A stretch of DNA of 64,000 bases from CBDCEG01 sp965215775 (GCA_965215775.1 CBDCEG010000009.1:185838-249837), one strand, 5' to 3'; positions 37,439 to 46,703 are shown, numbered from the stretch's first letter. A program made the numbers and translations. Notes: generated by a model from the letters alone, not told the origin.

Positions 37439-39214
37439 TTAGCTATATTTTTTAATTTCGCCTGATTTAACTTTAGCAAAATAAATATTAACTTCTTTCT
37501 TAACTTTAGGTCCTAATAAGTATATTGCAATAATATTAGGCACACATATAAAGTATGTCATAGCATCACCAAAGTCTAACACTGAGCTTAATGGTAAAAC
37601 AGCACCAAACATAATGAATAAACAATATAGACCTTTGTAAGTAAGCTCACTAATTTTTGATTCACCAAATACATAAGTCCAACCTTTAAGACCGTAGTAA
37701 GCCCATGCAATCATAGTTGAGAATGCAAATAAACAAGCAGCAATTGCAAGTGGGTATGGGAACCAAGAGAATACTCTTTGGAATGAGTTAGAAGCAACTA
37801 TTATACCTTTAATATCTCCCGCACCATTCGCACCTTTAATATAGTTAGGGTCATTTAATAAGTTATATGCATTTTCTTTTACTAGCGTAAGAGCTTTTGC
37901 AATAGATGGGTCAGCAACTTGAGAAGTTCCGATAACCAAAGCTGAAATAAATAGAATAATGATAGTCCCAAAGAAAGGTTCTAATAAAGCAACAAATCCT
38001 TCAGTTGGTGGGTGTTCTGTTTTAACAGCAGAGTGAGCAACAGATGCAGAACCAATACCTGCTTCATTTGAAAAAATAGCTCTTTGGAAGGCAATCATAA
38101 TAACACCAACTACACCACCAGCTACACTTTTAGCATCAAAAACACCACTAAATATATTAACAAAAGTTTGTGGTATATGCTTAAAGTTATACATTATAAC
38201 AATAATAGCAAAAGCAAGATATAGACCAGCCATAACTGGAACAATTTTTTCAGTGATTTTAACTATTGATTTAATACCACCAACAATAACACCAAACACA
38301 ATAATTCCAAAAATAGCACCAATAACCCAAGCGTTCAAGTTACCATCTTTAGCAATACCAGTTGCTGCTTCCATTGGCCCATCAGTCATTAGAGTATAAA
38401 CTTGATTTAACTGTTTATAAGCTTGATTAGATTGGAACATATTACCAATACTTAAAGCACCAATAGCAATACCAACTGCATATAACCAACCTAGAACTTT
38501 ACCTGTTTTACCCATAAATGGTCCATATTCAGCAAAACCTTTAGAAATATAATACATTGGTCCACCAGAAACAGTGCCATCAGCATATTCATTTCTGTAT
38601 TTAACACCAAGAGTACATTCCATAAATTTCATAGTCATACCAAAAAAACCAGCCATAAATATCCAGAATATAGCACCCATACCACCAATTCCGATAGCAA
38701 TAGCAGTTCCCCCAATAGCACCAATACCAACAGTTCCAGAAAGAGCAGCTGTTAGAGCTTGGAAAGGAGTTACTTCACCAACTCCTTTAGTTTTATCAGG
38801 ATTGATATATTTACCTTGGATTAATTCAACAGCATGTTTGAAACCACGAATATTGATAAAACCCATATAAAATGTAAACCAAACTGAAGCAATAATTAGC
38901 CAAAGAATAACAACTTTAACCCTAATCCCAGGCGCAACTTGAAGTTCATAAAATACAACCTTAACCATAGGAGTTGATATTTTTGCAAATCCATCATTGA
39001 AACGATCTAGTATTGTTTTTTTCTTAACTTTTTTAGTTGTTTCTTTTGCTACGGCTTTCACATCTGCTGTTACAGCTTCAGTTGTTACTTTTGCTGCAGT
39101 CTCAACTTGTGCTTGTGCAGCAACAGCATTTTCAGGTGTAACTGTTTCTTGTGCGTTAGTAAAATTCATAAACGATAAGAGTATCGCTAAGAATATAAAA
39201 TTCATTTTTTTCAT
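37439..39214 (-). CDS. AGCS family symporter with signal peptide and Ala/Lys-rich linker
   Basis: 591 residues. Core motifs: FQALTAALSGTVGIGAIGGT, AFQRAIFSNEAGIGSASVAHSAV and the NMFQSNQAYKQL helix. It opens with a signal peptide (SFMNFTNAQE), then a linker of about 50 residues rich in Ala, Val, Thr and Lys (QAQVETAAKVTTEAV and KETTKKVKKKT), before the first transport helix. The substrate of AGCS proteins is normally alanine or glycine. It lies between the GpdQ-like gene and the FAD oxidoreductases on one strand, so a serine- or ethanolamine-derived solute is conceivable but not shown. Confidence 0.87.
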   Translation of the reverse strand: MKKMNFIFLAILLSFMNFTNAQETVTPENAVAAQAQVETAAKVTTEAVTADVKAVAKETTKKVKKKTILDRFNDGFAKISTPMVKVVFYELQVAPGIRVKVVILWLIIASVWFTFYMGFINIRGFKHAVELIQGKYINPDKTKGVGEVTPFQALTAALSGTVGIGAIGGTAIAIGIGGMGAIFWIFMAGFFGMTMKFMECTLGVKYRNEYADGTVSGGPMYYISKGFAEYGPFMGKTGKVLGWLYAVGIAIGALSIGNMFQSNQAYKQLNQVYTLMTDGPMEAATGIAKDGNLNAWVIGAIFGIIVFGVIVGGIKSIVKITEKIVPVMAGLYLAFAIIVIMYNFKHIPQTFVNIFSGVFDAKSVAGGVVGVIMIAFQRAIFSNEAGIGSASVAHSAVKTEHPPTEGFVALLEPFFGTIIILFISALVIGTSQVADPSIAKALTLVKENAYNLLNDPNYIKGANGAGDIKGIIVASNSFQRVFSWFPYPLAIAACLFAFSTMIAWAYYGLKGWTYVFGESKISELTYKGLYCLFIMFGAVLPLSSVLDFGDAMTYFICVPNIIAIYLLGPKVKKEVNIYFAKVKSGEIKKYS

Positions 39215-39256
39215 AATAAAACCCTCTTTTAATAATTATTAATAGTAAATAAAAAA

Positions 39257-40081
39257 CTACCTATCTTCCATCTTGCGATATTCTTCAAATAGGAATGGTC
39301 CAGGAGCATCAAGCCCACGGACAGAAACAACATAAGAAATTAACTCAGCATCTAAACTCTTATAATGTAATTGATAACTTGGTGGATGAATTGAGAATTC
39401 AGACTCTTTCACCAAAGTTAAATCCAAGCCCAACTGCATTCCCATAGAAGCTGCCGTGCTTATTGTAGTATTTCTCCAACCTGCATGGCAATTCATATGA
39501 ACATGCCCACAAAGAACTCTCTCAATATTTGAGTATTTCTCAATAATATCTCCAAATTCTTCAGCCCCCACAAAACCATCAGTATCAGTTTCATGCACAC
39601 CATATCTAACAGGCGGATGATGAAGCATAATCATTGTTGGTCTATCTGGCTGTTCTGCAAGTTTTTTATCTAGCCACTCCAGTCTTGTTTTGCAAAGAGT
39701 TCCACCTGATTTACCCTCTGTAACACTATCTAAAGCAATTATGCGAACATCAAAGTCTTCAATAGTGTATTGGATAAAACCATCTAATTCAGTTGGGCAA
39801 GCGGCTTTAAAAGAATTTAGTAAATATTCTCTTTTATCGTGATTTCCAGGAACTATATAATATGGTATTTTTAATTCAGATAAGATATCCGCAGCTCTTT
39901 GGTTTTCGCCTGGAGTCGGGTTGTTACATAAGTCCCCAGTTATCAAAACCAAGTCTAGCTTTGGCTCAAAGTTATTCATGTGATTTATACATCTTTCAAA
40001 ATATTCAGAAGTTGGAACTAGCCCATAGGCCTTCTTTCCATACTCAGCAACATGTGCATCACTAATATGTGCTATTAACAT
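39257..40081 (-). CDS. Calcineurin-type phosphodiesterase, GpdQ-like
   Basis: 274 residues. All five metallophosphoesterase motifs are visible: HISDAHV, LITGDLCNNP, VPGNHDKREY, MLHHPPVRYG and CGHVHMN. The AYGLVPTSEYFERCI helix after the first motif and the whole length match the GpdQ glycerophosphodiesterase group. It hydrolyses glycerophosphodiesters to glycerol-3-phosphate plus an alcohol; cAMP phosphodiesterase (CpdA) is the alternative. It heads the minus-strand unit and is divergent from a DeoR/GlpR-type gene. The C-terminus extends some 50 residues past the last motif. Confidence 0.82.
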   Translation of the reverse strand: MLIAHISDAHVAEYGKKAYGLVPTSEYFERCINHMNNFEPKLDLVLITGDLCNNPTPGENQRAADILSELKIPYYIVPGNHDKREYLLNSFKAACPTELDGFIQYTIEDFDVRIIALDSVTEGKSGGTLCKTRLEWLDKKLAEQPDRPTMIMLHHPPVRYGVHETDTDGFVGAEEFGDIIEKYSNIERVLCGHVHMNCHAGWRNTTISTAASMGMQLGLDLTLVKESEFSIHPPSYQLHYKSLDAELISYVVSVRGLDAPGPFLFEEYRKMEDR

Positions 40082-40337
40082 TTTTCACTCCTTATTGTAA
40101 TTAGTTAAGTTTGATTGTATCTAATAAGTTACAAGGCTAATTTTAACCGAACCGAAACATAAAGCAAACTAAAAATGCCCAAATGGTCAAAATAAATTTA
40201 GAAAATGGCAGTATCTTTGTGTTTTTATTTTTAAATCTAGTTTTATTTAGAAAGATTTTGTTTTTCTTGTTAAGATAAATTTTAAATTCAATATTAGTTG
40301 TATTAAAGCCAATAAATGATAAATAAAAGGTAAAACA

Positions 40338-41111
40338 ATGAAAATTCAAGAAAGGCATAAAAAAATAATTAACCTAATTCAAGAAAAAGGCAGGGTTAAT
40401 GTTGAAGATTTTGTTAGTTTAGTAGGTGTTTCTATTGAAACTATACGACGAGATTTATCAAAACTTGCAAATGAAGGTAAAATTCAAAAGTTCCACGGTG
40501 GAGCTTCATTACCAACAATGCAAAATGTTGAGTCTTCTTTTCAAAAAAGAATAAATAGAAATATAACTCTTAAAAATAAAATAGCAAAAAAAGCAGTCCA
40601 ACTAATAAAACCAAATGATACTATTTTTATAGATACAGGCTCAACTACAATTTATTTTGCTAAAAAAATAATTGGTTTTGAAAATTTGACTGTTATCACA
40701 AACTCAACCGAAGTTGCTAAAATAGTTTCAAGTGCAAATCCAAAATCTAAAGTCTTTCTACTTGGTGGTTTATTTGCACCATCAAACCAGCAAACAGTAG
40801 GCGAGCTAACCATAAAACAAGCCAAAATGTATCGTGCAAATCAAGCTTTTATTACAGTAGGTGGAGTTGATTGTAAGGATATTATGGATTTTAATTACGA
40901 AGAAGCTGAGATTGCAAAAACTATGATAGGACAGTCTGAAAAATTGAATGTCTTAGCAAGTAACTCAAAGGTTGAACGAGTTGCCCCGTTTAGAGTTGGA
41001 TCAATAAATAAAATAGATAATTTTATTACTAATAAAAAATTACCTGTGAAATTAGAAAGAATTTTCAAAAAAAATAAAATAAATATAATTTATCCGAAAG
41101 TTAAAAGTTAA
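40338..41111 (+). CDS. DeoR/GlpR family transcriptional repressor
   Basis: 257 residues. The HTH is IINLIQEKGRVNVEDFVSLV with IETIRRDLSKLANEGKI; the sensor domain of the sugar-phosphate isomerase-like type has FIDTGSTTIYFAKKI, TVITNSTEVAKIV and LGGLFAPSNQQTVG. Such regulators respond to phosphorylated metabolites. It is divergent from the GpdQ-like gene across a 256-base gap, so glycerol-3-phosphate and the genes at 34901-40081 are its likely signal and targets. AAAGGTAAA is the ribosome site. GlpR proper is one possibility. Confidence 0.86.
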   Translation: MKIQERHKKIINLIQEKGRVNVEDFVSLVGVSIETIRRDLSKLANEGKIQKFHGGASLPTMQNVESSFQKRINRNITLKNKIAKKAVQLIKPNDTIFIDTGSTTIYFAKKIIGFENLTVITNSTEVAKIVSSANPKSKVFLLGGLFAPSNQQTVGELTIKQAKMYRANQAFITVGGVDCKDIMDFNYEEAEIAKTMIGQSEKLNVLASNSKVERVAPFRVGSINKIDNFITNKKLPVKLERIFKKNKINIIYPKVKS

Positions 41112-41153
41112 CACTTTCTAGATTATTGAAAGTAAATTACTTTTTGTAACTTT

Positions 41154-41810
41154 CTAAAAATCAACTTCATCTAAAAAACTTAAATCTTCTCCAGTTTCTG
41201 GGTGGGAGACTGTGAGTTTTTCAGCGTGTAATAACATTCTATCTTCTTGTTTTTGTATAACAGGGTTATAAAGTAAGTCTCCTATAATTGGGTGTCCTAT
41301 TTGTGCTAAATGAACTCTTAGCTGGTGAGAGCGACCTGTTATTGGTTTTAGTTCTAGCCTTGTTTGGTTGGTTTCTAATAATCTCTTTGTTACTTTCACA
41401 ATTGTTTGAGATGATTTGCCTCGTTCATAATCTACAATTTGTCTTGGGCGGTTTTCCCAATCACAAATTAAAGGTAAATCAATTAGTTGCTCGTCTTTTT
41501 CAACAATACCATTAACCACTGCTATATAATGTTTTTCTGTTTTTCTATCTGCAAATTGTTTATTTAAATTTCGTAAAGCGTCTTTAGTTAGTGCAAAAAT
41601 TATAACTCCAGAAGTTGCCCAATCTAGCCTATGAACAATCATAGCTGTTTTATATTTCTGCTGAACTCGTGCTAAAACACAATCCTGTTTATCTTCACCA
41701 CGCCCTGGAACTGATAATAACCAAGCTGGTTTACTAACTGCAACTAAGTATTCATCTTCATAAAGGTAGTAAATATCTCTTGCAGGCTGTCGTTCTAAAA
41801 ATTTATTCAA
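41154..41810 (-). CDS. rluA: RluA-type pseudouridine synthase
   Basis: 218 residues without an S4 domain. LSVPGRGEDKQDC and the catalytic IVHRLDWATSGVIIFAL are the RluA subfamily form (RluA reads HRLDxxTSG with these flanks), and GRSHQLRVHLAQIGHPIIGD follows. RluA isomerises U746 of 23S rRNA and U32 of some tRNAs. It starts 24 bases before pgi ends on the same strand, so it may be read with pgi. Length matches E. coli RluA. Confidence 0.88.
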   Translation of the reverse strand: MNKFLERQPARDIYYLYEDEYLVAVSKPAWLLSVPGRGEDKQDCVLARVQQKYKTAMIVHRLDWATSGVIIFALTKDALRNLNKQFADRKTEKHYIAVVNGIVEKDEQLIDLPLICDWENRPRQIVDYERGKSSQTIVKVTKRLLETNQTRLELKPITGRSHQLRVHLAQIGHPIIGDLLYNPVIQKQEDRMLLHAEKLTVSHPETGEDLSFLDEVDF

Positions 41811-41833
41811 AATATTCTCTTAAGTTAATTCAA

Positions 41834-43321
41834 TTAATTAAATGATTTTTTTATTGTTTCAAAATCAATGTTTCCAGTTTGATTATCCATAATTTTATTT
41901 GCTGTAACTTTTCCAAGCTCAACTCCCCATTGGTCAAAAGCATTAATATTCCAAATAACTGATTGAACAAAAGTTTTCTGCTCATAAAGTGAAATTAATT
42001 CACCTAAAGATTTTGCACAAATTTTATCTAATAATAATAAATTACTAGGTTTATTTCCGTCAAAATTAGCAAATTTATTTTCTCCAAGTTCACGCCCAGT
42101 TGCAAGCGATTGGCTTTGTGCCAAACAATTTGCCAAAAGCATATTATGTTGATTATCAAAGCTATGATTTGCTTTTAAAACTGCTATAAAATCTACTAAA
42201 ACTTTTTGAGTTCCTTGGTGTAATAATTGGAAAAATGCGTGTTGCCCATTTGTTCCAGCAGAACCCCAAACAATAGGGCAAGTTTGATAATTAACAGGTT
42301 TACCATCAACATCAACTGATTTACCAAGACTTTCCATCTCTAATTGTTGTAAGAAATCAGGGAAAAAACCTAGTTTATCTGCATAAGGAATTACCGCACG
42401 AGTTGGAATATTCAAATAATCACTGTTATAAATATGTGATAGTGCTAATAAAACAGGCATATTTTTAGAAAACTCTGTATTTCTAAAATGAATATCCATT
42501 TCGTTGCCTCCTGCTAAGAACTCTCTAAAAGCAGTCATTCCAAAGCTAAGTGCAATAGGCATTCCAACAGTTGACCAAACTGAAAATCTACCACCAACCC
42601 AATTACTAAATTCAAAAATATTTTCTGTTAAAAAACCAGCTTGTTTTGCTTTTTCTACATTTACAGTTATTGCACAAGCACGGCTCATAAAGTCTTTCTC
42701 AGGCATTGTTTTGCAAACAGTTTCTTTTAAGCTTTCGTAGTTTGTGATGGTTTCTTGGGTTGTGAATGTTTTGGAAGTTACTATAAATAAAGTTTTGTCC
42801 AAATTAACATTTTTTATTGCAGAAGATAAAGCGTCTCCATCAATATTTGCAACAAAATGTAGTTTTATTTTAGGAGAGCTTACAGAACCCAAAGCTGTAT
42901 AAACTGTTTTCACTCCAAGCTCAGAGCCACCAATTCCAATACATATTGCATCAGTTATATTATTGTTTTTTCTAATTTTATTAGTGAATAATTTAATTTT
43001 GTCTAATTGTTGATGTAAGCAGATACTTTTTTTATCAGAGGTATCCAAAGGTGAGCGAAGTAGCGTATGCAAAACAGCTCTATCTTCACTTTTATTGATT
43101 TTTACTCCTGTAAATAAGTCTTTGATTTTATTTTGCAAATCACTTTGTTTGGCAAGTTCCAGTAAAGAATTCAAAGTATCGTCATCAAAATTATTTCTAC
43201 TATAATTTAACCAAATATTTCCTTGTGAAATACTGTATTTATTTCCTCTTTGCTTATCATTATCAAAAAGAGTATTTAGACTATCTGTGTTTTTAGCTTG
43301 TTGTTTTAGTTTGTTTTTCAT
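41834..43321 (-). CDS. pgi: Glucose-6-phosphate isomerase
   Basis: 495 residues, somewhat short of the 549 of E. coli. Motifs: CIGIGGSELGVKTVY, VTSKTFTTQET, FSNWVGGRFSVWSTVGMPI and GTNGQHAFFQLLHQGT; the late NAFDQWGVELGK completes the family signature. It interconverts glucose-6-phosphate and fructose-6-phosphate. A minus-strand hairpin with T-run stands 43 bases upstream of the ATG, unusual for a leader. rluA follows by 23 bases. Confidence 0.95.
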   Translation of the reverse strand: MKNKLKQQAKNTDSLNTLFDNDKQRGNKYSISQGNIWLNYSRNNFDDDTLNSLLELAKQSDLQNKIKDLFTGVKINKSEDRAVLHTLLRSPLDTSDKKSICLHQQLDKIKLFTNKIRKNNNITDAICIGIGGSELGVKTVYTALGSVSSPKIKLHFVANIDGDALSSAIKNVNLDKTLFIVTSKTFTTQETITNYESLKETVCKTMPEKDFMSRACAITVNVEKAKQAGFLTENIFEFSNWVGGRFSVWSTVGMPIALSFGMTAFREFLAGGNEMDIHFRNTEFSKNMPVLLALSHIYNSDYLNIPTRAVIPYADKLGFFPDFLQQLEMESLGKSVDVDGKPVNYQTCPIVWGSAGTNGQHAFFQLLHQGTQKVLVDFIAVLKANHSFDNQHNMLLANCLAQSQSLATGRELGENKFANFDGNKPSNLLLLDKICAKSLGELISLYEQKTFVQSVIWNINAFDQWGVELGKVTANKIMDNQTGNIDFETIKKSFN

Positions 43322-43363
43322 AATAATTTTATTTTTGTTTACTTGTCATAAATATTTAAAGTT

Positions 43364-43388
43364 AAAAAAAGTGCTGAATTTAGCACTT
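43364..43388 (-). terminator. Minus-strand terminator-like hairpin just upstream of pgi
   Basis: AAGTGCT-GAATTT-AGCACTT stem (perfect 7-bp arms) with seven A on the plus side, that is seven T after the stem on the minus strand. No minus-strand gene precedes it, so it is either an attenuator of pgi, the end of a small RNA, or an insulator. Confidence 0.55.
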
Positions 43389-43511
43389 ATATATTTTAAA
43401 TTAATGCTAATTATACTCAAATATTTAATTATCTTCTAAATAATATTCATTAAAAAGGAGGATAAAAGTTATACAAAAGAACATCTGAAAAATATAATTA
43501 AAAAAAACATA

Positions 43512-43555
43512 AATAATAGTTATATTAATATAACCATTATTATATAATGGTTATA
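43512..43555. promoter_or_regulatory. Two overlapping AT-rich palindromes upstream of the CoA-disulfide reductase gene
   Basis: 43529-43555 is a palindrome with perfect 12-base arms (TATAACCATTAT and ATAATGGTTATA). 43512-43541 is a second, overlapping one with arms AATAATAGTTATATT and AATATAACCATTATT (one mismatch). The half-site GGTTATA recurs upstream of the YeeE gene. The layout fits an ArsR-type persulfide or redox repressor; the repressor gene is not in the window. The 43322-43608 gap otherwise holds only the hairpin at 43364. Confidence 0.6.
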
Positions 43556-43608
43556 GTTGGAGAGAAATTTAGATTTTTAATGTTTAACTTTTTTAAGAGG
43601 ATTGTATT

Positions 43609-45306
43609 ATGAGTAAAAAATATTTAATAGTAGGTGGAGTGGCTGGAGGAGCTTCTACAGCAGCTAGATTGAGAAGATTAGGAGAAGATGATCAAATTAT
43701 TATGTTTGAAAAAGGTCCTCATGTTTCATTTTCAAACTGTAGCTTACCTTATCACCTTAGTGGGCAAGTTCCTAAAGTTGAATCTTTAGTGATGATGAAC
43801 CCTGAGGTTTTTTTGAAACAATATAATATTGATGCACGAGTAAATAATGAAGTGCTTAGTATTGATAGAAAAAATAAAACGGTTCAAGTAAAAAATTTAG
43901 TTTCGGGAGAAGTTTATACTGAAAATTATGACAAACTTATTTTGTCACCAGGAGCTAAAGCAATAATTCCAAATATTCCAGGAATTGAAAAAGTTAATAC
44001 TTTTATTGTGAAAAATGTTGTTGATATTGATAAGCTAAATAAATTTATCAAAGCAAATAATCCTAAAAGAATTAGTGTCATTGGTGGTGGATTTATTGGA
44101 ATTGAATGTGTAGAAAATTTGGTTGAAGATGGTCAAAATGTTACTTTGATAGAAGCAAAAGATCAAATTTTACCAGAACTTGATTATGGCTTGGTGCAAA
44201 TCCTACATAAAGAATTATTAGATAAAGGTGTGGAGCTAATTGTTAATGATATGGTTGTTGGGTTTGATACTAATAAAATAATTCTTAATTCAGGTAAGAG
44301 CGTAGATTCTGAAGTGATAATTCTATCAATTGGTGTATCACCTGAAACAAAATTAGCCAAAGATTCTGGTTTAGAAATTGGTAAAACTGGAGCAATAAAA
44401 GTTGATCAAAACTTTAAAACAAATGATACTGATATTTATGCAGTAGGTGATGTTATAGAGGTTTACAATCCTTTAATGCAAAATTATTTCAAACTTCCAT
44501 TAGCAGGTCCAGCTCAAAAACAAGCAAGATCAGCAGCTGATCATATTCACAATAAACCAATTAGTAATATTGGTTATATTGGTTCTAGCGTGGTAAAAGT
44601 ATTTGATTATAACTCAGCATCAACAGGTCTTAATCGTAAAACACTAGACACAATGAATATTAAATATGAATTTGTGCATATTATTCCAAAAGATAAAGTT
44701 GGACTTATTCCTGGTGCTGAAGAGATGCACTTTAAACTTTTCTTTGAAATTCCAACAGGCAAAATACTAGGAGCACAAGCAATTGGTAAAGGTAATGTGG
44801 AAAAAAGAATAGATGTAATTGCAACCGCTATTAAATTCAATGCAAATATAAATGATCTTAGAGACTTAGAGCTTTGTTATGCACCACCATTTGGAACAGC
44901 TAAAGATGTTGTTAATTTTGCAGGATATGTTGCTTCAAACCTGTTGCACGATTCATTCAAACAAGTTGCAACCAACCAAGTTAGAAATTTACTAAAAGAT
45001 GATAATGCAGTTATTATTGATGTTCGTGAAAAATCTGAATATGATTTATCTCATATTATAGGAGTTAATAATATTCCATTATCAGAAATCAGAAATCGCT
45101 TAGATGAAATTCCAAAAGATAAAAGTATATATTTACACTGTCGTTCTGGGCAAAGATCATATAACGCTGTGTTAATTTTACAAGCTAATGGTTTTGAAAG
45201 TGTTTTTAATGTTTCAGGTGGATTTATGGGAATTAGTTATTATGAATATTTTAATGATGTTATGACTGGTAGAGATAAAATTGTAACTGATTATAATTTT
45301 TTATAA
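43609..45306 (+). CDS. CoA-disulfide reductase with C-terminal rhodanese domain
   Basis: 565 residues. The flavoprotein half has VGGVAGGASTAARLRR and the single redox cysteine Cys44 in SFSNCSLPYHLSG, the mark of CoA-disulfide/persulfide reductases, then VIGGGFIGIECVENL and AVGDVIEV. The last 100 residues are a rhodanese domain with the loop HCRSGQRSYNA. Such fusions (CoADR-Rhd) reduce CoA persulfides or disulfides and release sulfide, linking them to polysulfide metabolism. AAGAGGA is the ribosome site. The transporter gene follows after a second related palindrome. Confidence 0.9.
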   Translation: MSKKYLIVGGVAGGASTAARLRRLGEDDQIIMFEKGPHVSFSNCSLPYHLSGQVPKVESLVMMNPEVFLKQYNIDARVNNEVLSIDRKNKTVQVKNLVSGEVYTENYDKLILSPGAKAIIPNIPGIEKVNTFIVKNVVDIDKLNKFIKANNPKRISVIGGGFIGIECVENLVEDGQNVTLIEAKDQILPELDYGLVQILHKELLDKGVELIVNDMVVGFDTNKIILNSGKSVDSEVIILSIGVSPETKLAKDSGLEIGKTGAIKVDQNFKTNDTDIYAVGDVIEVYNPLMQNYFKLPLAGPAQKQARSAADHIHNKPISNIGYIGSSVVKVFDYNSASTGLNRKTLDTMNIKYEFVHIIPKDKVGLIPGAEEMHFKLFFEIPTGKILGAQAIGKGNVEKRIDVIATAIKFNANINDLRDLELCYAPPFGTAKDVVNFAGYVASNLLHDSFKQVATNQVRNLLKDDNAVIIDVREKSEYDLSHIIGVNNIPLSEIRNRLDEIPKDKSIYLHCRSGQRSYNAVLILQANGFESVFNVSGGFMGISYYEYFNDVMTGRDKIVTDYNFL

Positions 45307-45332
45307 TTATAGTTTTTATTATCTATAAGTAT

Positions 45333-45367
45333 CTATAAACGGTTATAAAAAATATAATCGTTTATAG
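45333..45367. promoter_or_regulatory. Inverted repeat upstream of the YeeE/YedE gene
   Basis: CTATAAACGGTTATA and TATAATCGTTTATAG are 15-base arms with one mismatch around five A. It shares the GGTTATA half-site with 43529-43555. It lies 31 bases before the gene's start and may be an operator or a transcript hairpin. Confidence 0.55.
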
Positions 45368-45397
45368 GTGCATCACATATTAATTGGAGAAATTATT

Positions 45398-46684
45398 ATG
45401 AAAAAAAATCAAATTACAGGTGTAATTATTACTATTTTAATTATATCTTTTGCAAGTATTTATCTGAAAAGCTCTATTATATTTTTTAGATTTATGATTG
45501 GAATTGGGATTGGTTATATTCTTACTAGAGGTTTTTTGGGATTTGCAGGTGGTCCTAATCGAGCTTATACTTTTGGCTCTGCTCGGCTTATGACTGTTCT
45601 AATGTGGATGTTTATGGGAGCTGCTATTCTAAATATTGCTTTCTTATATAATTTAGATACAGGCTTTGAGAAAGCTATTCACCCTATAAACTTACCTTTG
45701 GTTATTGGTGCTTGGTTGTTTGGGTTTGGTATGAGTGCTTCTTTGTGTTGTGCATCGGGTGCTTTAACTGATATTGTTACTTCACCACCTAGAGGAATTA
45801 TTACTATTTTATTTTTCTTTGCTGGTGTTTTTTTAGGATTTCCTATTCAACATACTAGTTGGGTTAAAGAAACTTTAATATCAACTAGGGTTACTGAAAA
45901 AAATCGTTTTGGTGTATATCTTCCAGACTTATTTAAGTGGGATGGACTACATGGGTTTTTAGGAGCAACTGTAGTTATGGTTTTCTTATCTGCTATTGTT
46001 ATTTATATTTTTAAAAAATATGAAGCAAAAAGAAAAGCAGAAAATACTTATATTCCTGTGCCATCAGAAGTTGCACAATATCAAAATAGTTTAGAAGTTG
46101 CTAAAAGAGATGTTGAAGTTACAGTTTCTTCAGAGTTGAATAAAGATGAATCCAAAATTCAAACTATTTATAATGATTTATTTGTAAAACCTTGGTCTTT
46201 GGAAAGAGCTAGTCTAATGTTTATATTAGTTACAGCCCTGTTAGTTGGTGGTGCAAAAACTGTTTGGGGAGTTACTTCTAGTTTTGGAATTTGGTTTGGT
46301 AAAATACTTATGCTTTTTGGTGCAACACCTGAAGGATTGTCAGAATTTACTAAAAGAAAAGTAACTGATTTCTCAACCCCATTTTTTGACCATGCAAGCA
46401 GTGTGCAAAATTTAGGGATTGCTTTGGGGACAGTTATTTGTTTGTTATTAGCTGGAACTTTTTTCAAAACAGTTTCAGGAGACCTTAAGATAACTTTCAA
46501 AGAAATGCTTATATATGCAGTAGGTGGTTTTAGTATGGGATTTGGAACTAGACTAGCCAATGGTTGTAATGCAGGTGCTTTATTTTCTCCTATATCTCAC
46601 TATTCATTTTCTGCTTGGATATTCTTAGTATTTATGATTATAGGAACAATAATGAGCAAAAAATTACTAGATAAAATCCAATAA
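45398..46684 (+). CDS. YeeE/YedE family sulfur-compound transporter
   Basis: 428 residues from the ATG at 45398, chosen for the TTGGAGAA site just upstream; the frame itself is open from 45368. Two similar halves of membrane helices carry the signature cysteines in GMSASLCCASGALTD and GFGTRLANGCNAGALFSP. The family member TsuA takes up thiosulfate through such cysteine rows. It is on the same strand as the CoA-disulfide reductase-rhodanese gene, so a thiosulfate or polysulfide sulfur role is likely. A terminator follows. Confidence 0.87.
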   Translation: MKKNQITGVIITILIISFASIYLKSSIIFFRFMIGIGIGYILTRGFLGFAGGPNRAYTFGSARLMTVLMWMFMGAAILNIAFLYNLDTGFEKAIHPINLPLVIGAWLFGFGMSASLCCASGALTDIVTSPPRGIITILFFFAGVFLGFPIQHTSWVKETLISTRVTEKNRFGVYLPDLFKWDGLHGFLGATVVMVFLSAIVIYIFKKYEAKRKAENTYIPVPSEVAQYQNSLEVAKRDVEVTVSSELNKDESKIQTIYNDLFVKPWSLERASLMFILVTALLVGGAKTVWGVTSSFGIWFGKILMLFGATPEGLSEFTKRKVTDFSTPFFDHASSVQNLGIALGTVICLLLAGTFFKTVSGDLKITFKEMLIYAVGGFSMGFGTRLANGCNAGALFSPISHYSFSAWIFLVFMIIGTIMSKKLLDKIQ

Positions 46685-46703
46685 ATAGTAGGTTTATATT
46701 CTT

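Noticed and set aside
40143..40358. Minus-strand open frame of 71 codons in the GpdQ-DeoR gap
   Set aside because: It overlaps the DeoR start and has a composition of AT-noise; no ribosome site or recognisable domain.
41112..41153. Weak hairpin ACTTTC/GAAAGT after the DeoR gene
   Set aside because: Only six base pairs and a poor T-tail; not called a terminator.
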